64,000 nt of DNA from GAS188 sp044445965 (GTDB lineage: Bacteria; Pseudomonadota; Alphaproteobacteria; Rhizobiales; Beijerinckiaceae). The stretch is taken from the NCBI GenBank assembly GCA_044445965.1, contig JBIOEJ010000006.1, forward strand, positions 1 to 64,000. The letters run 5' to 3'. Below, piece by piece: positions 10,863 to 20,418 of the stretch. Position 1 is the first letter of the stretch, and every line of letters begins with the position of its first letter. A program made the position numbers and the translations under genes. A model generated the notes under the pieces. It was not told where the DNA came from. It did not search any database and saw only the letters and a program-made list of their open reading frames with translations.

Positions 10863-11327
10863 CTATTGCGCCGGAGTACCCCCGTCGACCGCCTTCACGA
10901 AATTGGCGAAGAAGGCGTCCGACATTTTCTTGGCCACGCCGTCGATCAGGCGCGAGCCGAGCTGAGCGATCTTGCCGCCGACATTCGCCTGAACGTCATA
11001 GGAGAGGATGGTGCCGCCGCCTTCGGCATCCGACAAGCGCACCTTGGCGCCGCCCTTGGCGAAGCCGGCGATGCCGCCCTCCCCTTCGCCGGTGATGGTG
11101 TAGCCGTTCGGCGCGTCGATGTCGGAGAGCGTGACCTTGCCCTTGAAGGTCGCCTTGACGGGCCCGATGGCGAGCTTCGTGACCGCGCGGAAGGCCGTGT
11201 CGCCTTCCTTCACCAGCTCCTGGCAGCCGGGAATGCAGGCCTTGAGCACTTCGGGATCGTTCAGCTTGGTCCAGATGGTCGCTTTGTCCGCGGGGAGCTT
11301 CACCTCACCCGTCATGTTCATGGCCAT
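10863..11327 (-). CDS. coxG: CoxG-like SRPBCC-fold protein
   Basis: 154 aa. Whole-length match to the CoxG (CO dehydrogenase subunit G) family: PADKATIWTKLNDPEVLKAC near the N-terminus, IPGCQEL, and LSYDVQANVGGKIAQLGSRL in the second half. These proteins have a helix-grip hydrophobic-pocket fold and help anchor or assemble the hydroxylase at the membrane. AAAGGA is located 8 bases before the ATG. It is transcribed in the same direction as coxSLM and is divergent from the liv operon. Confidence 0.9.
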   Translation of the reverse strand: MAMNMTGEVKLPADKATIWTKLNDPEVLKACIPGCQELVKEGDTAFRAVTKLAIGPVKATFKGKVTLSDIDAPNGYTITGEGEGGIAGFAKGGAKVRLSDAEGGGTILSYDVQANVGGKIAQLGSRLIDGVAKKMSDAFFANFVKAVDGGTPAQ

Positions 11328-11371
11328 GGCGGCATCCTTTCATTCGGTCGCGCGGAGGTTAGCGCCATATA

Positions 11372-11513
11372 GGGGCGAATGGCGAGGGGCGAATGGCAAC
11401 AAGGGCGAATGGCGAGTAGCGAACAGCGAATAGAAAGCGGAGGTTGGAGGAATTCCGTCACCTCGCCAGTCGCCACTCTCCACTCGCTACTCTCCACTCG
11501 CCATCCACTCGCC
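11372..11513. repeat. Cluster of short GCGAATGGC / GCGAGTAGC repeats in inverted arrangement
   Basis: The left block (11372-11433) repeats GGCGAATGGCGA-like and GCGAGTAGCGAA units. The right block (11462-11513) carries related units on the other strand (CTCGCTACTCTCCACTCGCC). About 28 bases separate them, so a long imperfect stem-loop is possible. No coding potential is evident. It fills most of the 318-base divergent gap between coxG and livH, together with the sigma-54 site. Confidence 0.75.
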
Positions 11514-11570
11514 CCCTCCCAGTTGCGCGATGCCGGCGGCGTTGCTACCACATGGCTGGGATGCAGAAAC

Positions 11571-11587
11571 TTGGCACGGTTCTTGAA
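11571..11587 (+). promoter_or_regulatory. Probable sigma-54 (RpoN) promoter of the liv operon
   Basis: TTGGCACGGTTCTTGAA fits the -24/-12 consensus TTGGCACG-N4-TTGCW with one mismatch (TTGA for TTGC) and exact spacing. It lies 59 bases before the livH ATG, so the leader would be about 45-50 bases. Nitrogen control of branched-chain amino acid uptake would fit the NtrB/NtrC genes in this window. I did not identify a convincing NtrC site upstream. Confidence 0.55.
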
Positions 11588-11645
11588 GCGCTCCCGCGCC
11601 CGAACCACAGCCGGGTCCAGAGGCCGAGGGGAGTTCAGTCAGCGC

Positions 11646-12563
11646 ATGGCAGTGTTCATCCAGCAGCTCATCAACGGGCTGACCCTTGGCGCCATCTACG
11701 GATTGATCGCGATCGGCTACACGATGGTCTTCGGCATCATCGGCATGGTGAACTTCGCGCATGGCGACCTGTTCATGGTGTCGGCCTTCATCGCCCTCAT
11801 CACCTTCGTGCTGCTGACCACCGTGTTGGGCATCAGCTCGATCGTTGTCGCCCTCCTGATCGTGCTCGTGATCGGCATGGTGCTCACCTCGCTCTGGGGG
11901 TGGGCGATCGAAAGGGTGGCCTACCGGCCCTTGCGCGGCGCCTTTCGCCTCGCGCCGTTGATCTCGGCGATCGGGGTATCGATCTTCCTGTCCAATTTCG
12001 TGCAGGTGATCCAGGGTGCGCGCAACAAGCCGACGCCGCCCATGATTCGCGACGTGATCGTGCTGTTCGAGCAGGGCGGCTACACGGTGGCGCTCGCCTA
12101 TAAGCAATTGATGATCATGATCGTCACGGCGGTGCTGCTCGCGGCCTTCTGGTATGTGGTGCAGAAGACGCCGCTCGGGCGGGCGCAGCGCGCCTGCGAA
12201 CAGGACCAGCGGATGGCGGCACTGCTCGGCGTCGACGTCGATCGCACCATCTCGCTCACCTTCGTCATGGGCGCCGCGTTGGCCGCGGTCGCCGGCACCA
12301 TGTATCTCGTCTATTACGGCGTCGTCTCCTTCTCGGACGGCTTCGTGCCGGGGGTAAAGGCCTTCACGGCGGCGGTGCTCGGCGGCATCGGCTCGATCCC
12401 GGGCGCCGTGCTGGGCGGGGTGGTGATCGGGCTCATCGAGACCATGTGGTCTGCCTATTTCTCGATCGAATACAAGGACGTCGCGGCCTTCTCGATCCTC
12501 GCCATCACGCTGATCTTCATGCCGCAGGGCCTGCTCGGCAAGCCCGACGTCGAGAAGGTCTAA
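11646..12563 (+). CDS. livH: Branched-chain amino acid ABC transporter permease LivH
   Basis: 305 aa, the usual LivH length. About eight hydrophobic segments, starting with QQLINGLTLGAIYGLIAIGY, and the family motif FGIIGMVNFAHGDLFMV at about residues 28-44. It forms the inner-membrane channel with LivM. I take the ATG at 11646; upstream in-frame codons run into the short-repeat cluster and the sigma-54 site. The next gene, livM, begins 6 bases after the stop. Substrate specificity (branched-chain or other amino acids, or amides) cannot be read from the permease. Confidence 0.93.
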   Translation: MAVFIQQLINGLTLGAIYGLIAIGYTMVFGIIGMVNFAHGDLFMVSAFIALITFVLLTTVLGISSIVVALLIVLVIGMVLTSLWGWAIERVAYRPLRGAFRLAPLISAIGVSIFLSNFVQVIQGARNKPTPPMIRDVIVLFEQGGYTVALAYKQLMIMIVTAVLLAAFWYVVQKTPLGRAQRACEQDQRMAALLGVDVDRTISLTFVMGAALAAVAGTMYLVYYGVVSFSDGFVPGVKAFTAAVLGGIGSIPGAVLGGVVIGLIETMWSAYFSIEYKDVAAFSILAITLIFMPQGLLGKPDVEKV

Positions 12564-12568
12564 AGGCC

Positions 12569-13974
<1,406 letters not shown>

Positions 13975-13978
<4 letters not shown>

Positions 13979-14895
13979 AGGGCGAGACGCTGCTCCGCGT
14001 CGAGCACCTGACGATGCGCTTCGGCGGCTTGACCGCCGTGAACGACCTGTCCTTCGCGGCGAAAGCCGGCGACATCACCGCGCTCATCGGCCCGAACGGC
14101 GCCGGCAAGACGACGGTGTTCAACTGCATCACCGGTTTCTACAAGCCGACCGAAGGCCGGGTCGCCCTCGCCCATGGCGGAGAGGCCGCTTTCGCCGCGG
14201 TCGAGGAGGCGACCGCCAAAGGCGCGCGTACGCTCAGCGTCGGCGACAGCGCCATTCATCTGCTCGAGCGCATGCCCGACTTCGTCGTCACCCAGCATGC
14301 GCGCGTGGCCCGCACCTTCCAGAACATCCGCCTGTTCTCGGGAATGACGGTGCTGGAGAACCTGCTGGTCGCCCAGCATAACCCCTTGATGCTCGCCTCG
14401 GGCTATTCGCTGTTCGGCATCCTCGGCCTCTCATCCTACACGGCGCGCCAGAAGGAGGCGGTCGAGCTCGCCGAGCGCTGGCTCGAAAGGATCGGACTGA
14501 CCGAGCGCGCCGACGATCCGGCGGGCGATCTGCCCTATGGCGCGCAACGCCGATTGGAAATCGCGCGCGCCATGTGCACCAAGCCGGTGCTTTTGTGCCT
14601 CGACGAGCCGGCGGCCGGGCTCAACCCGCGCGAGAGCATGGAATTGAACATGTTGCTTCGCGATATCCGCGACAAGGACGACACCTCGATCCTCCTGATC
14701 GAGCACGACATGACTGTGGTGATGGAGATCTCCGACCACGTCGTCGTGCTCGACTACGGCGTCAAGATCTCCGACGGCCCGCCGGCCGAGGTCAAGAACG
14801 ACCCGAAAGTCATCGCAGCCTATCTCGGCGTCGAGGATGAAGAGGTCGCGGCCGTCGAGGCCGAGGTCGAAGCCCGGGTCGAGGGACGCGCATGA
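13975..14895 (+). CDS. livG: Branched-chain amino acid ABC transporter ATP-binding protein LivG
   Basis: 306 aa. Walker A GPNGAGKTT at 39-47, signature region LPYGAQRRLEIARAM and Walker B LLCLDEPAAGLNP. Compared with typical 250-260 aa LivG proteins it has an insertion of about 40 residues (about 66-104) just before the Q-loop segment ARTFQNIRLF, and an acidic C-terminal tail. It energises uptake together with LivF at the cytoplasmic face of LivHM. It overlaps both livM and livF by 4 bases. Confidence 0.93.
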
Positions 14896-15641
14896 CCGCG
14901 CCTCGCCCCAACGGCCATGGCGGCCCGCTGCTGACCGTGCGCGGCGTCAAGACCTTCTACGGCAACATCATGGCTTTGCGCGGCGTCGACGTCGACGTGA
15001 ACGAAGGCGAGATCGTCACCCTGATCGGCGCCAACGGCGCCGGCAAATCGACGCTGATGATGACCATCTTCGGACGCCCCCGGGCGCGCGAAGGCACGAT
15101 CCATTACGCGGGGCACGACATCACCAACCTGCCGACGCATGAGATCGCCAGGCTTGGAGTGGCGCAATCCCCCGAAGGACGCCGCATCTTTCCGCGCATG
15201 AGCGTGCTCGAGAATCTGCAGATGGGCGGGGCGCTCGACGGTTTTGCCCATTTCGACGAGGATATCGAGCGCGTCTTCGCGATCTTTCCGCGCTTGAAGG
15301 AGCGCGCCGCGCAGCGCGGCGGCACGCTGTCGGGCGGCGAGCAGCAGATGCTCGCCATCGCCCGCGCCCTGATGACGCGCCCCAAGCTGCTGCTGCTCGA
15401 CGAGCCCTCGCTCGGCCTCGCCCCGCTGATCGTCAAGCAGATCTTCCAGGTCATCCGCGAGTTGAACACCAAGGACGGCATGACCGTGTTCCTCGTCGAG
15501 CAGAACGCCTTCAATGCGCTGAAGCTCGCCGATCGGGGCTATGTGATGGTGAACGGCGTGATCACCTTGAGCGGCACCGGCAGGGAGCTCCTGGCCGACC
15601 CCTCGGTGCGCGCCGCCTATCTCGAAGGCGGGAGGCATTGA
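14892..15641 (+). CDS. livF: Branched-chain amino acid ABC transporter ATP-binding protein LivF
   Basis: 249 aa. Walker A GANGAGKST (46-54), signature LSGGEQQMLAIARAL and Walker B LLLLDEPSLGLAP are all intact. The sequence SPEGRRIFPRMSVLENLQMG is typical of LivF. It pairs with LivG as the nucleotide-binding dimer. Its ATG overlaps the livG stop. Its stop TGA shares one base with the ATG of the next small membrane protein. Confidence 0.94.
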   Translation: MTAPRPNGHGGPLLTVRGVKTFYGNIMALRGVDVDVNEGEIVTLIGANGAGKSTLMMTIFGRPRAREGTIHYAGHDITNLPTHEIARLGVAQSPEGRRIFPRMSVLENLQMGGALDGFAHFDEDIERVFAIFPRLKERAAQRGGTLSGGEQQMLAIARALMTRPKLLLLDEPSLGLAPLIVKQIFQVIRELNTKDGMTVFLVEQNAFNALKLADRGYVMVNGVITLSGTGRELLADPSVRAAYLEGGRH

Positions 15642-16015
15642 TGCGGGGGATTTTGTATGACGATTCCTCGGTCTACATCTTCATCCTCGTGACCCTCGTC
15701 ATGGGCGGGGCGGCCGGCTATTCCACCGGCAAGGCGATCGCCCAGACCTGGCGCCCGGGCTGGCATCTCGTGGCCTCGGCGGTGGCGCTCGGCGTCGCCG
15801 TGCGTTTCATCCATTATGCGCTGTTCGGGGCGAGCCTGATCTCGGCGCAGTTCTATCTGATCGATACGGCGCTCGTCCTGCTTGCGACCTTCGCGGGATT
15901 TCACCTCACTCGTGTCAGGCAGATGACGACCCGCTATCGCTGGCTCTACCAGGCCGCGGGCCTGTTCGGCTGGAAACCCGTCGATTCCGGGCCTCGCGGC
16001 GCATCCTCGGCATGA
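15641..16015 (+). CDS. Small membrane protein of the DUF6867 type, in the liv operon
   Basis: 124 aa with three predicted membrane segments (about residues 12-32, 41-65 and 70-90) and a conserved basic tail RVRQMTTRYRWLYQ. Start ATG 15641 overlaps the livF stop (TGATG) and has GGAGG at 15631-15635. Proteins like this follow livF in many alphaproteobacterial liv operons, so a role in assembly or regulation of the transporter is likely but unproven. No enzymatic motif is visible. Confidence 0.75.
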   Translation: MRGILYDDSSVYIFILVTLVMGGAAGYSTGKAIAQTWRPGWHLVASAVALGVAVRFIHYALFGASLISAQFYLIDTALVLLATFAGFHLTRVRQMTTRYRWLYQAAGLFGWKPVDSGPRGASSA

Positions 16016-16157
16016 TTTGACCGTTCGGCACGATGGATTTCGCGCCTTTTGGAGTGACAGCGCGCCTAAAACTCGCCATGATCGGCTCTAGCGCGGCTGT
16101 ACCGCGGTGGGGTTCGCGGCTCGAACCCTTCGAACAACCCTGTGAGGGAGAGTGTCT

Positions 16158-17291
16158 ATGAAGAAGAAACTGTTGATGGGTCTTGCGCTCGGCGCCGGGC
16201 TCGCCTTCTCGGGAAGCGCGATCGCGGCCGATCTCAAGATCGCGGTCGCCGGACCGGTGACGGGTCCGAACGCCACCTTCGGCAAGCAGCTGACGGAAGG
16301 CGCCAAGCAAGCTGTCGAGGATATCAACAAAGCCGGCGGCATCCTCGGGCAGAAGATCGTGATCGAGATCGGCGACGACGCATCGGACCCGAAGCAGGGC
16401 GTTTCGCTTGCCAATAAGTTCGCCGGCGAAGGCATCAAGCTCGTCATCGGCCACTTCAATTCTGGCGTCACCATCCCGTCCTCCGAAGTCTACAAGGAAT
16501 CGGGAATGCTGATGATCACGCCCTCGGCGACCAATCCGACGCTCACCGATCGCGAAGGCTACTGGAACGTGTTCCGCACTTGCGGCCGGGACGACCAGCA
16601 GGGCGCCGTCGCCGCGGCCTGGATCCTCAGCCACTACAAGGGCAAGAACATCGCCATCGTCCATGACAAGACCCCCTACGGGAAGGGTCTGGCCGATGCC
16701 ACCAAACTCAATATGAACAAGGGCGGCATCACCGAAGTGGTCTATGAAGGCATCAATACTGGCGAGAAGGACTATTCGGCGCTCGTATCGAAGCTGAAGG
16801 CCGCCAATGTCGATCTCGTCTATTTCGGCGGGCTGCACACCGAAGCCGGCCTGATCATCCGCCAGATGCGCGATCAGGGCCTGAGCACCCCGATGATGTC
16901 GGGTGACGGCATCACCGACAAGGAGTTCGCCCAGATCGGCGGCCCCGGCACCGAAGGCACGCTGATGACCTTCGCGCCTGACCCCCGCAAGCACCCCGAG
17001 GCCGCCAAGGTCGTGGCCGCGTTCAAGGCCAAGGGCTACGATCCCGAGGCCTATACGCTCTATACCTATGCGGCGTTGCAGATCATGGCCGCGGCGGCCA
17101 AGCAGGTCGGCAAGCTCGACGCCAAGAAGATGGCCGAGGTCATGCACGCGGGCAAGCCGTTCAAGACCGTGATCGGCGACATCGCCTATGACAAGAAGGG
17201 CGACATCACCCGTCCGGACTACGTCATGTATGTCTGGAAGAAGAACGCTGCCGGCGTGATCGACTACACCAACAACGAGATCACGAACTGA
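16158..17291 (+). CDS. Branched-chain amino acid ABC transporter substrate-binding protein (LivK/LivJ type)
   Basis: 377 aa. Signal peptide MKKKLLMGLALGAGLAFSG with likely cleavage after AIA (before ADLKIA), then a type I periplasmic-binding fold: DLKIAVAGPVTGPNATFG, VVGHFNSGVTIPSSEVY-like ligand loop, and GKNIAIVHDKTPYGKGLA. I prefer ATG 16158 (GAGGGAG 6-12 bases upstream) over the in-frame GTG at 16152. It follows the permease and ATPase genes after 142 bases, so it may also have its own promoter. It binds leucine-type or related amino acids in the periplasm. Confidence 0.9.
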   Translation: MKKKLLMGLALGAGLAFSGSAIAADLKIAVAGPVTGPNATFGKQLTEGAKQAVEDINKAGGILGQKIVIEIGDDASDPKQGVSLANKFAGEGIKLVIGHFNSGVTIPSSEVYKESGMLMITPSATNPTLTDREGYWNVFRTCGRDDQQGAVAAAWILSHYKGKNIAIVHDKTPYGKGLADATKLNMNKGGITEVVYEGINTGEKDYSALVSKLKAANVDLVYFGGLHTEAGLIIRQMRDQGLSTPMMSGDGITDKEFAQIGGPGTEGTLMTFAPDPRKHPEAAKVVAAFKAKGYDPEAYTLYTYAALQIMAAAAKQVGKLDAKKMAEVMHAGKPFKTVIGDIAYDKKGDITRPDYVMYVWKKNAAGVIDYTNNEITN

Positions 17292-17306
17292 GCTTGCGGC
17301 AGCGCC

Positions 17307-17334
17307 CACCTTCTCCCGCTCGCGGGAGAAGGTG
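17307..17334. repeat. Perfect 12-bp-stem hairpin after the liv operon
   Basis: CACCTTCTCCCG, a four-base loop, then the exact complement. No U-tract follows. It resembles the short palindromes scattered between genes in many Hyphomicrobiales, and could act as an mRNA 3'-end stabiliser. Confidence 0.7.
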
Positions 17335-17367
17335 CCCCGTTGAATCCGGGGCCGGCACGCCTATCTG

Positions 17368-17397
17368 AAGCCCGCCATCTTCGCGTGGCGGGCTTTT
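17368..17397 (+). terminator. Rho-independent terminator of the liv operon
   Basis: AAGCCCGCCA, an 8-base loop, TGGCGGGCTT, followed by further T residues. The 10-bp G/C-rich stem and T-run make a good intrinsic terminator. It is located 76 bases after the binding-protein stop and just before the RDD gene. Confidence 0.8.
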
Positions 17398-17421
17398 CGC
17401 TTCGACCGACGAGATCGCGCC

Positions 17422-17925
17422 ATGCAAGCGAGCGTTCCCGAATTCCCCAGCCGTTTCGCCGATCAGCCGAGGGCGCCGGTGTGGGGCGGGCTTGCGGCGC
17501 CGAGCGGGGTTGCGCCCGCCTCGCTGGTCGTGCGCGTCTTCGCTTATCTGGTCGACCTCGTCGTCATCGGCTTCCTCGTGGCCGCGCTCGTGCTGGCGCT
17601 GTTCGTGCTCGGCTTCCTGAGCTTCGGGCTCAGTTGGTTCCTGATCGTGCCCGTCTGGTTCGCGACGCCGGCGCTCTATTCCGGCCTGACCTTGTCGTCG
17701 CCCGCCCAAGCGACGCTCGGCATGCGGCTCTTCGGCCTGTCGCTGCGGTCGATGGATGGCCGGGAGATCGATTTCGTCACCGGAGCCGCACACGCGCTCC
17801 TCTTCTATATTTTCGGGACGACGATGACGCCGTTCATTCTGCTCGTCGGCGTTTTCAGGCACGACCGGGCGCTCTTGCACGACCTCGTCTTGCGCGTTCG
17901 GCTCGTCTCCGATTGGGGGCGCTGA
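17422..17925 (+). CDS. RDD-family membrane protein
   Basis: 167 aa with three membrane segments (about residues 38-65, 70-92 and 125-145). The first segment carries the RDD-type Arg/Asp motif (VRVFAYLVDLVVIGF), and the conserved GMRLFGLSLRSMDG follows. RDD proteins are small inner-membrane proteins, some linked to ion or solute transport; the function here is unknown. Pairing with the arginyltransferase-like gene downstream is common in alphaproteobacteria and may be only positional. Confidence 0.85.
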   Translation: MQASVPEFPSRFADQPRAPVWGGLAAPSGVAPASLVVRVFAYLVDLVVIGFLVAALVLALFVLGFLSFGLSWFLIVPVWFATPALYSGLTLSSPAQATLGMRLFGLSLRSMDGREIDFVTGAAHALLFYIFGTTMTPFILLVGVFRHDRALLHDLVLRVRLVSDWGR

Positions 17926-18005
17926 CGGAAGAAGCGGATTGACGGGGGAACCTTGCGCAAGCCACTTGAGCGGCGCGCGCCAGTTGCTATCTTGGCCTTC
18001 CGATC

Positions 18006-18776
18006 ATGGCATCGGCCGGACCTACAGCCTTGACGCACCAGCCGCGAGACACACCGCAATTCTACCTGACCGCACCTTCGGCCTGCCCCTATCTGCCGGG
18101 CCGCATGGAGCGCAAGGTCTTCACCCATATCGTGGGCGAGCGCGCGGCGAGCCTCAACGACATCCTGACGCAAGGCGGCTTCCGCCGCTCGCAGACCATC
18201 GCCTATCGGCCCGCCTGCGAATCGTGCCAGGCCTGCGTCTCGGTGCGGGTGCTCGTGGCGGAGTTCGCGCCCTCGCGCAGCTACCGCAGGATCGCCGCCC
18301 GCGACGAGGACGTCGTCGGGGCGCTCATGCCGGCTACTCCATCATCCGAGCAATACGCGCTGTTTCGCAGCTATATCGACGCACGCCACGGCGAAGGCGG
18401 CATGGCCGATATGAGCGCCTTCGACTACGCCACGATGGTGCGCGAGAGCCATGTGCAAACGCGCATCGTCGAATACCGCGAGCGCGGCCCCGATACGCCC
18501 ATCACCGGGCGCGGCCAAGGGCCGCTCCTGGCCGTGGCGCTGACCGATATCCTGGCGGACGGGCTGTCCATGGTCTATTCCTTCTTCGATCCGGAAAGCG
18601 AGCGGCGCAGCCTCGGCACTTTCCTCATCCTCGACCATATCGACAAGGCGCGCGCGCTCGGCCTGCCTTACGTCTATCTCGGCTATTGGGTGTCGGGCTC
18701 GCGCAAGATGGATTATAAGAGCCGCTTCACGCCGCAGGAGCGCCTGACGCCCGAAGGATGGATGCGGGTTTCCTAA
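18006..18776 (+). CDS. bpt: Aspartate/glutamate leucyltransferase (arginyl-tRNA-protein transferase family)
   Basis: 256 aa. N-terminal Cys-rich part PSACPYLPGRMERKVFTH and the CESCQACVSVRV motif, then the C-terminal GNAT-like half with SMVYSFFDPESERRSLGTF and YVYLGYWVSGSRKMDYK. Bpt transfers leucine from Leu-tRNA to proteins with N-terminal Asp or Glu, marking them for ClpS/ClpAP in the N-degron pathway. All conserved Cys and core residues are present and the length is normal. Confidence 0.9.
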   Translation: MASAGPTALTHQPRDTPQFYLTAPSACPYLPGRMERKVFTHIVGERAASLNDILTQGGFRRSQTIAYRPACESCQACVSVRVLVAEFAPSRSYRRIAARDEDVVGALMPATPSSEQYALFRSYIDARHGEGGMADMSAFDYATMVRESHVQTRIVEYRERGPDTPITGRGQGPLLAVALTDILADGLSMVYSFFDPESERRSLGTFLILDHIDKARALGLPYVYLGYWVSGSRKMDYKSRFTPQERLTPEGWMRVS

Positions 18777-19124
18777 AGCCTGCGCGAAATGGGAGCGTCG
18801 AAACGCTGTGGATCTCGGCCCGGCCTCGTGCTATTCTTTCCCTGATTGGGGATTCATCGAGCGTTTCGAGCGAGAGGAGAAAGGCAAGTCATATCTTAAG
18901 AAACTTGTATAGTGGATTGAAATTAAAACAAAAAAATGTTTGAATAAGCCGTTCTAAATCAACCGCGGGAACCGGCGGCGGCGTCCCCCCGATCGAGGGC
19001 GCGGTCCTGCACCCTTCCGATCCGTGGCGCTTCGGCGCGCTGTCGGTCGGCGGCTCCTTGCCGTTCCGCAAGCGGCCCGATATAGGCCGCGCCATACCCC
19101 CTCCCCAAATCACCAGGACGACAC
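18777..19124. other. Intergenic region with an A/T-rich island
   Basis: 348 bases without a supportable gene. Most is G/C-rich, but about 18880-18960 is strikingly A/T-rich (it contains AAATTAAAACAAAAAAATG). This is unlike anything else in the window except the palindromic repeat and the tumEA promoter. The short frame 18758-18943 begins inside bpt and looks spurious. The island could hold the ndk promoter or be a fragment of imported DNA. Confidence 0.6.
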
Positions 19125-19547
19125 ATGGCGAGCGAGCGCACCTTCTCCATCATCAAGCCCGACGCCACGCGGCGCGATCTGACGGGCGCGATCAACGCCG
19201 TGATCGAGAAGGCGGGCCTGCGCATCGTCGCGCAAAAGCGGGTGCGCATGACCAAGGCCCAAGCCGAGACCTTTTATGCGGTGCACAAGGCGAGGCCCTT
19301 CTACGGGGAGCTCGTCGACATGATGAGCGCCGGCCCCGTCGTGGTGCAGGTCCTGGAAGGCGAGAACGCCATCGCGAAATATCGCGAGGTGATGGGCGCG
19401 ACCAATCCGGCCAACGCCGCCGAGGGCACGATCCGCAAGAGCTTCGCACTGTCGATGGGCGAGAATTCGGTGCATGGATCGGACAGCCTCGAGAGCGCCG
19501 CCCTCGAGATCGCGCAATTCTTCTGCGGCAACGACATCGTCGGCTGA
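19125..19547 (+). CDS. ndk: Nucleoside diphosphate kinase
   Basis: 140 aa, standard length. ERTFSIIKPDATRRDLTG at the start, catalytic His within the NSVHGSDS motif near residue 117, and Arg residues of the nucleotide site. It transfers the gamma-phosphate from ATP to NDPs in the cytoplasm. AGGA is 7 bases before the ATG. A small ACCAAA/TTTGGT hairpin overlaps the stop codon but lacks a U-tract. Confidence 0.96.
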   Translation: MASERTFSIIKPDATRRDLTGAINAVIEKAGLRIVAQKRVRMTKAQAETFYAVHKARPFYGELVDMMSAGPVVVQVLEGENAIAKYREVMGATNPANAAEGTIRKSFALSMGENSVHGSDSLESAALEIAQFFCGNDIVG

Positions 19548-19652
19548 CCAAAATGTAATTTGGTGGCCACGCCGCCGCCCCAGTTCATCGGCTAGATTGG
19601 CGTCATCGAGCTTGCTTTCCTTTCTGATGCCGCGCTTGGAAGGATCATCGAG

Positions 19653-20285
19653 ATGAACAGGACCGTGATGTCCGCCGCCGCCCTGGCGCTGGTTGGAGCC
19701 GGCGCCATTGCCTTCGCGCAGACGCAGAGCCCTCCCGCCGTCGCTCCCGCGGCCCCAGCGGTCGGCATGTCCGGGATGGCTGGAATGCGGGCCTCGGCCG
19801 AGGATCGGGCGGTTCTCCTCGATGCCCGAATCGGGGCCATCAAGGCGGCGCTGAAGCTGACGGCCGATCAGGAAAAGCTCTGGGAGCCGGTCGAGGCCTT
19901 CATCCGCAAGAGCGCCGTCTTGCAAGACCAACGCATTCAGGAGATGCGCGATCGGATGGCGCAGGTCCGTGACGGCCTGCCGCCGGTTTTCGATCCCATC
20001 GCGCGGCTGCGGGCGCAAGCCGACCGCATGACCGCTCGCGCCGGACGGATGCGCGAATTCGCCGACGCCGCGGCGCCGCTCTACGCCTCGCTCACGGATG
20101 ATCAGAAGCGCCGCGCCTTCCTGCTCATGCGCCGTGCCCGGGGCGGCATGATGGGCATGGGCGATGGAGGGATGGGCGGCGGCATGGATGGTTTCGGCAT
20201 GGGCGGTATGGGCGGGCGCGGCATGGGTCCAGGTATGATGGGGCCTGGCATGATGGGGCCAGGCATGATGGGTTGGCGGGGTTAG
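19653..20285 (+). CDS. Spy/CpxP-like periplasmic protein with Met/Gly-rich tail
   Basis: 210 aa. N-terminal signal peptide (residues 1-22, ending AFAQ). A helical middle with the LTADQEKLWEPVEAF and LTDDQKRRAF segments is typical of the LTXXQ-motif Spy/CpxP family, periplasmic chaperone-like proteins often induced by metals or envelope stress. The last 50 residues consist almost only of Gly and Met, ending in three GPGMM units, and could bind copper or other soft metals. AAGGA lies 9 bases before the ATG. It stands alone between ndk and a molybdoenzyme gene. Confidence 0.78.
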   Translation: MNRTVMSAAALALVGAGAIAFAQTQSPPAVAPAAPAVGMSGMAGMRASAEDRAVLLDARIGAIKAALKLTADQEKLWEPVEAFIRKSAVLQDQRIQEMRDRMAQVRDGLPPVFDPIARLRAQADRMTARAGRMREFADAAAPLYASLTDDQKRRAFLLMRRARGGMMGMGDGGMGGGMDGFGMGGMGGRGMGPGMMGPGMMGPGMMGWRG

Positions 20286-20418
20286 CCAAGGCATCTTACG
20301 CCTGGCGCGGTAACGCTCGCGGCATTGCACATCGACGGTAGAGCCTGCTGCCCGTTGCGAGGGGTTGCCTGCTTGTGCGCCATTCCCCTGACGTGACCAT
20401 TGGTGCTATGTCCATGGC

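Noticed and set aside
18758..18943. 61-aa frame running from the end of bpt into the A/T-rich island
   Set aside because: It starts inside bpt in another frame, lacks a ribosome binding site, and shows no domain.
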